Shown piece after piece: positions 10,352-17,342 of a DNA stretch of 64,000 nucleotides. The notes below the pieces were generated by a model. That model was not told the DNA's origin, ran no database searches, and saw only the letters and a list, made by a program, of their open reading frames with translations. The stretch spans positions 310,001-374,000 of the forward strand of contig NZ_JUGR01000002.1 of the NCBI RefSeq assembly GCF_000800015.1. The letters run 5' to 3'. The translations under genes and the position numbers were made by a program. Positions within the stretch are counted from its first letter, which is position 1, and each line of letters begins with the position of its first letter. The DNA is from Terriglobus sp. TAA 43. GTDB lineage: Bacteria; Acidobacteriota; Terriglobia; Terriglobales; Acidobacteriaceae.

Positions 10352-10386
10352 CGAAACGACAACAAAGAGACGAAAGAGATTGAGGA

Positions 10387-11160
10387 ATGGAAATGCAGAC
10401 TGTATCCGCCCACAACACGCGCACAACCTGCCTTGAACAGAAGCTGCCGCATCGTTTGGAGAGCGTTGCCACACGGCAATGGATTCGTTCAAGCGCAACT
10501 ATGGTCATCCGAGAGATCGATCGCAACCAGATGGTGTTTCTCCGCAGCGGTATGTTGGCCGTCTTCTCTGGAGAAAATGCCGAACACTTCCTTTGCATCG
10601 CAGGCCCTGGGGACGTTGTGGGGCTTTCGTCCTTGCTGCACAACCTGCCCTGCAAACTCACAGCATTGGCCTTCGATGAAACAGACGCTGCAATCATCGA
10701 TGAACATGACCTCATGCAGGCTGTTGGTGATTGTGACAAGACACGCGAGTGGCTGCTACGCGCCACCACGCAGGAATGCAACGCCTCAGTGACCAGCAAG
10801 ATGCGCTTGGCCGATTCGGAGGGGCCATTTCAACGCGTGGCCAACGTACTGTTGGAATGCGCACGCAAGGCGTCTGTAGGCCACACCGACCATCACTTGC
10901 AGTTCCGCCTTCCTGCCAATGCGGTTGCTGGCCTGGCTGCCTGCACCGCACTCCCGTATGAGATCACACGGCGCAAGCTGTGGGCTCTCTCGAAAGAGGG
11001 GCTGATCCGCCTGGATGGGGTCTATGGGAAACAGACGGTGACGGTTCTGAATGAGGCCCAACTTAATAACCGGCAGATCAAGCGGGACCGCTATGTGCGA
11101 AAGCTGGACGGAAGTGTACCGAACGCATTCGCGGAAAGACGCATTGCGATTTCGGTGTGA
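10387..11160 (+). CDS. Crp/Fnr-family transcriptional regulator
   Basis: DNA-binding regulator of 257 residues. An N-terminal cyclic-nucleotide-binding-like jelly roll (~25-145; GDVVGLSSLLHNLP in place of the cAMP phosphate cassette) is followed by the dimerisation helix and a Crp-type winged helix (~180-235, LPYEITRRKLWALSKEGLI). The missing cassette residues argue against cAMP as ligand; no FNR-type N-terminal Cys cluster is visible. Last gene of the recombinase trio and followed by a strong terminator. Candidate controller of the two recombinases or of the element's switch, by position only. Confidence 0.85.
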   Translation: MEMQTVSAHNTRTTCLEQKLPHRLESVATRQWIRSSATMVIREIDRNQMVFLRSGMLAVFSGENAEHFLCIAGPGDVVGLSSLLHNLPCKLTALAFDETDAAIIDEHDLMQAVGDCDKTREWLLRATTQECNASVTSKMRLADSEGPFQRVANVLLECARKASVGHTDHHLQFRLPANAVAGLAACTALPYEITRRKLWALSKEGLIRLDGVYGKQTVTVLNEAQLNNRQIKRDRYVRKLDGSVPNAFAERRIAISV

Positions 11161-11176
11161 TGGTGAAGGCAAATGA

Positions 11177-11215
11177 GCAGCCGACTAAAGATTTATTCAT
11201 GGTCGGCTGCATTTT
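11177..11215 (+). terminator. Rho-independent terminator after the Crp/Fnr-like gene
   Basis: Perfect 9-bp stem GCAGCCGAC / GTCGGCTGC with a 16-base AT-rich loop, followed by ATTTT. Closes the recombinase-regulator unit. Confidence 0.8.
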
Positions 11216-11262
11216 CCCCATTTGCCCTTACACTCGGTACGAAGTGAAAGGACAAACTGCAA

Positions 11263-11955
11263 ATGGCAGATGACTTCCAACCACAACGCGTTCAGATCGA
11301 AGTCGTCCCCGCCAAGCCCGGCGGCCCTAAATCCCTTTCCGAGCACCCGCTGGTCATCACTCTAGCCAGTTTCGTTCTGACTGGCCTTATCGGATCATTC
11401 ATCAGCTACCAGATCCAGAGCCGGAATGCTGAGGCCGACCGATTCGCCAAGGATTACCAAGCATCCACCACATCCATCGCGTCGTTCTCGGATGCAATCT
11501 ACGTCCGATATGTACGAGCCAACTTCCTGATTTCTGCGCTCAAGCGACATGCCCCAGTTGATGAAGTATTGAGCAGAAAAAAGCTTTACGACGAGTCTGT
11601 AGTTGCCCAAGAAGGCACTCTGCTGGGAAAAGAACTACTCATACGTGAGGCTCTTCAGCAGCCACAATATTCTTCATTCGAAACCCTATACGACAGCAGA
11701 GCGAGTCCACGGTTTCATTCTCTCGACAGGCTGATTACTGCCGCTTCTGACAGCTATGTCACCAACCCAAAAGCGGCGATTGAATTTTCACAGATCGACC
11801 AGACATATACAGATACTCGGAACTGTAGTTACGCACTGATCAATCTGGTTTTTCTCGATGTGAGCACTAAGCAGTATCTCGGCAAAGGGGATAAAGCCAT
11901 AGGTTCAGGCGTAGAAGCGCGTCAAGATTTCGACGCACAGTGCCCGGCGATGTGA
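11263..11955 (+). CDS. Membrane-anchored hypothetical protein (230 aa)
   Basis: No family recognised. A ~25-residue polar N terminus precedes one membrane segment (~29-50, PLVITLASFVLTGLIGSFISY), then a ~180-residue soluble domain that should lie on the far side of the membrane or form a coiled helical domain (SRNAEADRFAKDYQASTT region). The ribosome site GAAAGGAC supports ATG 11263. Cargo gene between the recombinase unit and the regulatory switch; a monocistronic transcript is likely because a terminator precedes it and the next gene is opposite. Confidence 0.65.
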   Translation: MADDFQPQRVQIEVVPAKPGGPKSLSEHPLVITLASFVLTGLIGSFISYQIQSRNAEADRFAKDYQASTTSIASFSDAIYVRYVRANFLISALKRHAPVDEVLSRKKLYDESVVAQEGTLLGKELLIREALQQPQYSSFETLYDSRASPRFHSLDRLITAASDSYVTNPKAAIEFSQIDQTYTDTRNCSYALINLVFLDVSTKQYLGKGDKAIGSGVEARQDFDAQCPAM

Positions 11956-12055
11956 CTCGCTCCGTGCCGCCAGATGATGCGGCCCGCGCTGAATACACGA
12001 CGATGACGGTGCGAGCTGATCACCTAGATTCGCTAAAAGGAGGCCATATCTCACC

Positions 12056-12889
12056 TCAACTAACGGATCGTTGAGCCTCGGCAAAAATGGCCGCCCGATT
12101 ATTGGGGGCCGATTGGCGAAGCACCCATTTGCTGGAAATGGGAGAGTGGTCAATCTTTCCTTTATCTATGCTTGTGTTTACGTGTGCAACTATTTGTTGC
12201 ACGATCTTCTTATCCCTGTGCCATGCTTCATTTGCAGCAATACGCTTTCCGAATTTTGCCGCGATAGCTTGGCATACCGCTTGCCGCTTTTGACTTCTCT
12301 GGGCCTTCGTCGTCTCCACAGAATCCTCATCGCGAAAACGCGAATAGCATTCACCGCAGCGCGTCCCTCGCTTATGCACATAGCGCCGATTCGGGAGAAG
12401 GAAGTAGATTCCACACCCAAGGCAGTGGGCAACCCGAAACCGCAGATCGCTAACCATCAGGAAAAATAGAAGACGCTTTGCGATCTCATCGCTCGTGGGC
12501 GGAATTTCCTTCATCGGGGCATGCGTTCCCCAAAGCGACAATTCGAGCCCGTTACCAGGCATCCACAATTGTGTCTCGCTGGAGATGCTGAGAACTTGCT
12601 TCCAAAGACTGCCGACGGTACGAGTGGACCATGTGCGCGAGTGTGGGTCTTCGACACCGTTTGCGTCTCTCCCGGTGGCAATCCATTCATCGACAGCAAC
12701 GCGCAACGAATCTCGCCCCGTGTTGCCGGGCTTCACCTGACCACCGCCAATGAGTTCTTGAAGTAGCTCGAGGTTGTTCTTGGGCGGATGATACCCCGTA
12801 AACGCATCAGGGCCGTTAAGAAAATCGAGCAATTCGTACTCGTCTTCGGCTGTTGTTTCGAGATGGAGGGGTAGGCTTATCGACCGCAT
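12056..12889 (-). CDS. Zinc-ribbon-containing hypothetical protein, divergent from excisionase-like gene
   Basis: 277 residues with a four-Cys motif in the second half (CLGCG ... RCGECYSR, ~165-190) of the type that binds one zinc, somewhat like CGNR-type zinc fingers, followed by a basic helical tail. The N-terminal ~150 residues are unrecognised, with W-rich segments. It diverges from the excisionase/AlpA-like genes across a 109-base region, the layout of a phage-type switch, so a repressor role is possible but no helix-turn-helix is evident. No clear ribosome site precedes ATG 12889. Confidence 0.6.
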   Translation of the reverse strand: MRSISLPLHLETTAEDEYELLDFLNGPDAFTGYHPPKNNLELLQELIGGGQVKPGNTGRDSLRVAVDEWIATGRDANGVEDPHSRTWSTRTVGSLWKQVLSISSETQLWMPGNGLELSLWGTHAPMKEIPPTSDEIAKRLLFFLMVSDLRFRVAHCLGCGIYFLLPNRRYVHKRGTRCGECYSRFRDEDSVETTKAQRSQKRQAVCQAIAAKFGKRIAANEAWHRDKKIVQQIVAHVNTSIDKGKIDHSPISSKWVLRQSAPNNRAAIFAEAQRSVS

Positions 12890-12998
12890 TGATATCTGAT
12901 AGCAGATGTTTGCTGTCTATTGCAACATTTATTTCAAAATCGCTCCGCGGCATGAATTATTTCTGTTAGCAGAACAATCCAAACAGGAGATATCAACT
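12890..12998. promoter_or_regulatory. Divergent control region between zinc protein and excisionase-like gene
   Basis: A 109-base AT-rich spacer between two gene starts. TAGCAGA occurs twice (12900-12906 and about 12966-12972), once near each gene, a possible operator pair. Promoters for both strands must lie here or overlap the genes, but none matches consensus well. Confidence 0.4.
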
Positions 12999-13184
12999 AT
13001 GCGCGATGCGACTGGGACAGGACCAAAGCGAGCATTAAGGCTGCGTTCATTCGCTGAGGCGATGGACATTTCCGAATCACTGGCACGTCAATGGATGCGT
13101 GAAGGAAAGATTGAGACCTTCCGTATTGGCAAGTTCATCATGGTTCCGGCGACGGAAATTGATCGACTGATGACGGCGGCGTAG
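12999..13184 (+). CDS. Small helix-turn-helix protein, excisionase/MerR-like
   Basis: 61 residues ending in a MerR-type winged helix: RSFAEAMDISESLARQWMREGKIETFRIGKF, then MVPATEIDRLM. This pattern is typical of DNA-binding domain 17/excisionase proteins that bend DNA at att sites or act as regulators. ATG 12999 was chosen over an upstream in-frame ATG because of the CAGGAGA ribosome site 6 bases before it. First gene of the rightward early run. Confidence 0.75.
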   Translation: MRDATGTGPKRALRLRSFAEAMDISESLARQWMREGKIETFRIGKFIMVPATEIDRLMTAA

Positions 13185-13193
13185 GAGATGCAC

Positions 13194-13388
13194 ATGGAGA
13201 CACGCATTCTGCGCCTACCTGAAGTTCTCAAGCGAACCGGCCTGGGCAAAACCGCTGTGTATGAAGCGATGAGCCGGGGAGATTTCCCGAAGAGTATTGC
13301 GCTTCTGGGTGGTCGCTCAAAGGGCTGGGTTGAGGGAGAGATCGAAGCGTTCTTGCAGAGCCAGATCGCCGCCAGCCGCGCGGCATAA
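13194..13388 (+). CDS. AlpA-family regulatory protein
   Basis: 64 residues: ILRLPEVLKRTGLGKTAVYEAMSRGDFPKSIALLGGRSKGWVEGEIEAFL, the classic AlpA/prophage CP4-57 regulator pattern, a winged helix that activates excision genes in P4-like elements. ATG 13194 is preferred to ATG 13188 because TAGGAG is then 6-7 bases upstream. It follows the excisionase-like gene by 9 bases, so both are co-transcribed. Confidence 0.85.
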   Translation: METRILRLPEVLKRTGLGKTAVYEAMSRGDFPKSIALLGGRSKGWVEGEIEAFLQSQIAASRAA

Positions 13389-13428
13389 GAAAAGCCGCCT
13401 TAGCGGGGCGGCTCATCAGGAGACTGTT

Positions 13429-13680
13429 TTGGGTAACTCAAATTTAGCAGCACCAGGCGCGACGGCGCTACAGGAATCCGCACACATAGAGCCGGTTTAC
13501 GTCCTGAAGTGCGGGAAATACTACGTCGGCAACAATGTCACTTCTCGCGTATCAACGGCAGAACATGCCAAGCGGTTCAGCGAGGATGAGGCAAACGAAG
13601 CACTGCAAAGACTACAGCGTTCGAGCTCCCTCTATCCGCTCCCCTATGAAGCAATCGAGATTAGAAGGGGTGTTCGATGA
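13429..13680 (+). CDS. Small hypothetical protein with TTG start (83 aa)
   Basis: No family recognised; a YVLKCGKYYVGNNVTSRVS segment suggests a small beta-rich domain. The only good start is TTG 13429, five bases after AGGAGA; the ATG further upstream in frame lies inside the AlpA-like gene and would give an unlikely Arg-rich N terminus. The stop overlaps the next start by 4 bases (ATGA), supporting translation. Confidence 0.6.
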   Translation: MGNSNLAAPGATALQESAHIEPVYVLKCGKYYVGNNVTSRVSTAEHAKRFSEDEANEALQRLQRSSSLYPLPYEAIEIRRGVR

Positions 13681-13961
13681 GCGAGCCTCGGCGAATCACT
13701 TGGGAGATGGATCAGAACTTCGCAGATGCCTTGGCGCTGGTCTTGTATCGCGATGTCATGGTGCAAAGCATGGTGGTGCCGGGATGTAGCGGAGCCGAGC
13801 GCTCGCACTGCTTCCTGAATGATCTACGTGCACAAATTGTCTTGCAGGGCGGAGATGATCCTTTCCCCGCGATGCCATTTGTTCCCTGCTTTCCCGCAAC
13901 ACAAGTACCCACATGGCCAGATCCGCGAATCTTGCGCGCGGAGGAAAGGCCAGCAGCATGA
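13677..13961 (+). CDS. Small hypothetical protein (94 aa)
   Basis: No family recognised. Four-base overlaps with both neighbours (ATGA at 13677 and 13958) show that it belongs to the replication operon. It has a helical N-terminal half and a Pro-rich C-terminal third with no membrane segment. Confidence 0.65.
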   Translation: MSEPRRITWEMDQNFADALALVLYRDVMVQSMVVPGCSGAERSHCFLNDLRAQIVLQGGDDPFPAMPFVPCFPATQVPTWPDPRILRAEERPAA

Positions 13962-14731
13962 GTTGGAGAGCAGTGCGGTGGGCCTGTGGGATTGGCGAGC
14001 TTCCAGCAAACGAAAAGAATGTCGTCGTCCAACTTGGTTGGCGTCACAACGGCGAAACGGGCCAGTGCAATCCGTCGCTGGAGACGATTTCTGCCGACAC
14101 CGGGCTGAGTCGGAGTTCCGTTTGCCGGGCGTTGACGGCGCTGGCCGGACGAGGCCTTGTAAAGCGCACGCACACGCGGAGCATGGGGGACCAGGGATTA
14201 CAACTGCACACCCACTACACCCTAGCGTTTTCCGCTGTGTCGCAGAGAGATAGCGATAATTCCGCAGTGTCAGACAGAGACAGCGAATTTTCCGCCGTCT
14301 CACAGGGAGACTCACGCTGTGTCACACAGACACTCACGCTATCTCAGGGTGACACGGTAACAAGAAAGAAGAACAAGAAAGAAGAACAAGAAGGCGCTAC
14401 GCGTAAACGCACCCAAAAGCGTCGTGTAGAGATTTCTGCAAACTCCGATGAGCTAGAGCTTCCGCAATGGCTTCCTCGCGATCTATGGATCGCCTTTCAC
14501 CAGATGCGAGTCGCGAAGAAGAAGCCCATGACCGCATATGCGGCAGGGCTGATTCTCGACAGTCTCCAAAAGTGCTACGCGGCGGGCAACGATGCGATTT
14601 GGGCTCTACGGGAATCAGTGAAAAACAACTGGACTGACGTATACCCGGCCAAGGCGCCAAAGCGGGCGATGACATTCATTCCTGAAAGCGATGAAGACAG
14701 CGAAGCGTGGCTGAGGGGGATGGTGCAATGA
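13958..14731 (+). CDS. Phage-type replication initiator (O-like) with helix-turn-helix domain and internal iterons
   Basis: 257 residues from MSWRAVRWA, chosen because its ATG overlaps the preceding stop. A winged-helix domain lies at ~1-85 (NEKNVVVQLGWRHNGETGQCNPS, then LSRSSVCRALTALAGRGLVKR), the helix_turn_helix_36-type fold of phage replication proteins. Then come a Ser-rich repeat zone (~90-135), a Lys-rich tract, and a C-terminal domain (~165-240) likely to contact the helicase or primase. Like lambda O, the middle of the gene contains tandem DNA repeats followed by a purine-rich tract, suggesting the origin lies inside the gene. The primase-ATPase gene follows with a 4-base overlap. 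Confidence 0.78.
   Translation: MSWRAVRWACGIGELPANEKNVVVQLGWRHNGETGQCNPSLETISADTGLSRSSVCRALTALAGRGLVKRTHTRSMGDQGLQLHTHYTLAFSAVSQRDSDNSAVSDRDSEFSAVSQGDSRCVTQTLTLSQGDTVTRKKNKKEEQEGATRKRTQKRRVEISANSDELELPQWLPRDLWIAFHQMRVAKKKPMTAYAAGLILDSLQKCYAAGNDAIWALRESVKNNWTDVYPAKAPKRAMTFIPESDEDSEAWLRGMVQ
14230..14394 (+). repeat. Five 22-bp iterons plus purine-rich tract: candidate replication origin
   Basis: Related 22-bp units start at 14230, 14260, 14290, 14312 and 14334. The first three begin TTCCGC and have a 30-base period; the last two begin TCACGC and have a 22-base period. The fourth contains the perfect dyad CTGTGT-C-ACACAG. Because 22 is not a multiple of three, units 4 and 5 are read in other frames than unit 3, so similarity there is at DNA level. 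Directly after (14358-14394) is an A/G-only-like tract with a 13-bp repeat (AACAAGAAAGAAG), a likely unwinding element. Confidence 0.65.
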
Positions 14732-16503
14732 GCATTACACCCGAACAGATCGAAACGTACTTCCTGCAACGCCTGGACCCATACGCCATCCGGCACAGCA
14801 AAGGCACCGAGTACCGCAGCCGTTGCCCGTTCCATGGCGGCAACAACGGCTCTGCGCTTGCCGTTGACTTGGAAGACGGCAAATATTTCTGTTTTGCCTG
14901 TAACGCCAAAGGAAAAGGCCCCATAACGTTCGAGCAATCGATGAGCGAAGCTGAGGGCGGCGCAAATCTACCGTTCGAGATTGCACGCGAAAAGGTGGAG
15001 CAGATCATCGGGACGCCGTTCGTTAAGCGGGTTTATCAAGAACCCCTCGCGCAGGGCAAGAAAAAGGGATGGAACCGGAAGCAGGCACGGGATCGGTATG
15101 TATACACCGACGAGGTTGGCAAAGAACTACTGTCGGTATGGCGCTTCGTGGATCGCGACGGAAACAAGGTTACTCCACCTGATTACCCGTGCGGTTGCTC
15201 CCCCGACAGCGAATGCGATAAATGCGAGCAGACGGATCTAGGGCGCAGGGTTTGGGGATCCAAGGGCGTGCGCCGCACACTGTACCGCCTGCCAGATGTC
15301 ATGCAATCGCTCATCGTGTTCGTGGTCGAAGGCGAAAAGAACGTCAATGATCTATCCCGCGCGCTCGGGACGCACCTCAAGAAGGTGCGTGGCTTCACGC
15401 TGGGCGCGTTGACGGTAGACCGGATAGGGGTAACTACCAATCCGGGCGGAGCAATGGCCTGGAAGCGAGAATTCGGCTTCGGAAAGTATTTCCTCGGGAA
15501 GGTTGTCATCAAGCTCGGCGACAACGACGCGCAGGGGCGTAAGCACGATGAGGATGTGTGCGCTGATGTAGCGCAGTATGCCTCGAAGGTGTTTCGTCTC
15601 CCTCTGCCGGTTGGTGAAGGGGAAGACATTTCCGACTACCTAGAAACGCATACGGTCGAGCAATTCTTCGCGCACATGTTCAAGAACCTGCAGCCCTGGG
15701 ATACACCAGAGCTTAAGACGATCCTTGTAAAGCACGACCTTGCACCGCGCACGCTGCTGGTGAAGCCCTCAGAGCTCGCACGTAATGACCATGAGGGCGG
15801 TGATTGGCTTGTGGATAGACTTATTCCCCGGAATGGTCGCGGCCTCGTCATCGCGCCACCAAAGACCGGCAAATCATTCTTCTTTCTAGACCTCGCACTA
15901 GCGCTTGGAACGAACGGGAAGGTGCTGAACCTGCCACCGCTCGGACGGCCCGTGCGTGTTGCGATTGTAAGCCGTGAAGACGGACCGCAGCTCGTGAGTG
16001 AACGTCTTCGGGCGCTCGCCAAGGGACGCGGACTGGAATGGTTCGATGTCGACCGCAATATCCGCGTAAACACTGTGGAGCAGTCGCAGACGTTCCGTAT
16101 CGACAACGATCACGACCTCAAGGAAATGGCCGAATGGCTGAACGCCGAGCAGATTGAATTCTGCGTTCTGGATGTGCTGAACAGGCTGCACAGCGGCGAA
16201 GAGAACTCAGCGAACGACATGACGAAAGTGATGAGCAAGTTTGACGAACTCTCTCGTCTATCTGGGGCGCACATATGCGTTATCCACCACACGAACAAAG
16301 GCGGCGGCGCGCGAGGATCTTCCTCTATCGAAGGCTGGGCGGATTACATCTTCCGAATCGAGTCAGACGCTCAGGAAGAAACGCTAAAGACGCTGTACGT
16401 ACGAACAAAAGCCAGCAGCAATCCGCAGCCCAGGCACATGAAGTATTGGCAGTCACCAGACCTTAAGCAATCGGGCATTTCCATGGTGAGGGCGACAGCA
16501 TGA
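14728..16503 (+). CDS. Primase-like zinc finger plus RepA/RecA-like ATPase replication protein
   Basis: 591 residues, starting MSITPEQIE at the ATG that overlaps the initiator stop. N-terminal CHC2-type zinc finger (CPFH ... CFACNAKG, ~35-65), a TOPRIM-like central region (VVEGEKNVNDLSR, ~203), a second Cys cluster (CGCSPDSECDKCE, ~155), then a RecA-like ATPase of the RepA/AAA_25 type with Walker A APPKTGKSF (~375), Walker B CVLDVLNRLHSG (~480) and sensor-like HHTNKGGG (~520). Probably primes and loads or acts as helicase during element replication. It forms an operon with the initiator. Confidence 0.85.
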   Translation: MSITPEQIETYFLQRLDPYAIRHSKGTEYRSRCPFHGGNNGSALAVDLEDGKYFCFACNAKGKGPITFEQSMSEAEGGANLPFEIAREKVEQIIGTPFVKRVYQEPLAQGKKKGWNRKQARDRYVYTDEVGKELLSVWRFVDRDGNKVTPPDYPCGCSPDSECDKCEQTDLGRRVWGSKGVRRTLYRLPDVMQSLIVFVVEGEKNVNDLSRALGTHLKKVRGFTLGALTVDRIGVTTNPGGAMAWKREFGFGKYFLGKVVIKLGDNDAQGRKHDEDVCADVAQYASKVFRLPLPVGEGEDISDYLETHTVEQFFAHMFKNLQPWDTPELKTILVKHDLAPRTLLVKPSELARNDHEGGDWLVDRLIPRNGRGLVIAPPKTGKSFFFLDLALALGTNGKVLNLPPLGRPVRVAIVSREDGPQLVSERLRALAKGRGLEWFDVDRNIRVNTVEQSQTFRIDNDHDLKEMAEWLNAEQIEFCVLDVLNRLHSGEENSANDMTKVMSKFDELSRLSGAHICVIHHTNKGGGARGSSSIEGWADYIFRIESDAQEETLKTLYVRTKASSNPQPRHMKYWQSPDLKQSGISMVRATA

Positions 16504-16793
16504 ACACTCGTTTCTATGAATGGGCTGCAGAGCGGTGTTTGATTTCAACCCGCGTGGCTTCCAGCGCGAAGCACCTCTGGTTCGCCTTCACACATGAACA
16601 TAGCGGATACGCTGAAGAAGACTTCGCCAAGTGGCTTGAGGGTGAGTTTTCCATTCATTGCGGCCTCACTGCGGGGATATGCCTTACGGCAGACGCGGAC
16701 GCCTATAGACAGGCATACAGTGCAGCCGATGATACCGCCAAGGCCTTAGCGCGGCGGGTGAAAGTTAATTTCCTCGACAGGAGAGCCGCGTGA
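16500..16793 (+). CDS. Small hypothetical protein in replication operon (97 aa)
   Basis: Unrecognised; W/F-rich N terminus and helical C terminus. It overlaps the primase-ATPase stop by 4 bases (ATGA) and its own stop overlaps the next GTG start, so it is translated as part of the operon. Confidence 0.65.
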   Translation: MNTRFYEWAAERCLISTRVASSAKHLWFAFTHEHSGYAEEDFAKWLEGEFSIHCGLTAGICLTADADAYRQAYSAADDTAKALARRVKVNFLDRRAA

Positions 16794-17032
16794 TTGGCCT
16801 TCGAATTGGCAGAGTGATAGAGAGCGCGCGGCAGAAGCGCGAAATGCAAGTTTGTGATCTTGCCAAAGCCAGCGGCCTGCATCGCAACAGCATTCGCCGG
16901 TTCGAATCGGGTGAGCGGATCCCCGGCCTTGATGACTTGGAGCGCATCTCGAAGGCATTGGATGTGAGCCTCTGGCGAATGATCTTTCGCGCGCAACCGG
17001 AGGCACGCACCCAAACGGGTGCAAATCATTGA
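16790..17032 (+). CDS. XRE-family helix-turn-helix regulator
   Basis: 80 residues with the HTH_3 pattern: IGRVIESARQKREMQVCDLAKASGLHRNSIRRFESGERIPGLDDLERISKALDVSLW. GTG 16790 overlaps the previous stop (GTGA) and has CAGGAGAG upstream. Cro/CI-type repressor candidate for the replication or late genes. Confidence 0.82.
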   Translation: MIGLRIGRVIESARQKREMQVCDLAKASGLHRNSIRRFESGERIPGLDDLERISKALDVSLWRMIFRAQPEARTQTGANH

Positions 17033-17038
17033 ATCAAA

Positions 17039-17116
17039 ATGCCCCACGTGAAACGGTACTTGCATACCGCATGCGGCGAAGTAAGGCCCATTGCGGTGGC
17101 TGGAGAGGAAGCATAA
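17039..17116 (+). CDS. Possible 25-residue leader peptide
   Basis: ATG 17039 to TAA 17116, ending directly against the next ATG at 17117. No good ribosome site. Spacing suggests translational coupling, but a chance frame is quite possible. Confidence 0.25.
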   Translation: MPHVKRYLHTACGEVRPIAVAGEEA

Positions 17117-17338
17117 ATGCAAATCGCTGAAGCGAGTTTTCCTGAAAATCTCGTGACGACCGAAACAGTGGCACGAATGTTAGGCAAGAGCGCTCGCACG
17201 ATTCGGCAATGGGCTGCGGAGGGGGTTTTACCCGCAGTGTCTATGCCGTGCACGAGGGGATATCGCTACAGGCCTTCGGAGATCGATCAATTCGTAAGCG
17301 CCTACAGCGTCGGCCCGCTGGCATCGGAGAGGGGATAA
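17117..17338 (+). CDS. Second small MerR/excisionase-like DNA-binding protein
   Basis: 73 residues: LVTTETVARMLGKSARTIRQWAAEGVLPAVSMP, then YRYRPSEIDQFV, a winged-helix DNA-binding domain 17 pattern. GAGAGGAAGC lies upstream of ATG 17117. It sits at the border between replication genes and the two long virion-like genes, so late-gene control is one possibility; a second excisionase is another. Confidence 0.75.
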   Translation: MQIAEASFPENLVTTETVARMLGKSARTIRQWAAEGVLPAVSMPCTRGYRYRPSEIDQFVSAYSVGPLASERG

Positions 17339-17342
17339 GGGT

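Noticed and set aside
14230-14355. Reading the Ser-rich decapeptide repeats as a purely protein-level repeat
   Set aside because: The DNA repeats continue after a 22-base step that shifts frame, so the peptide repeat is a by-product of DNA iterons.
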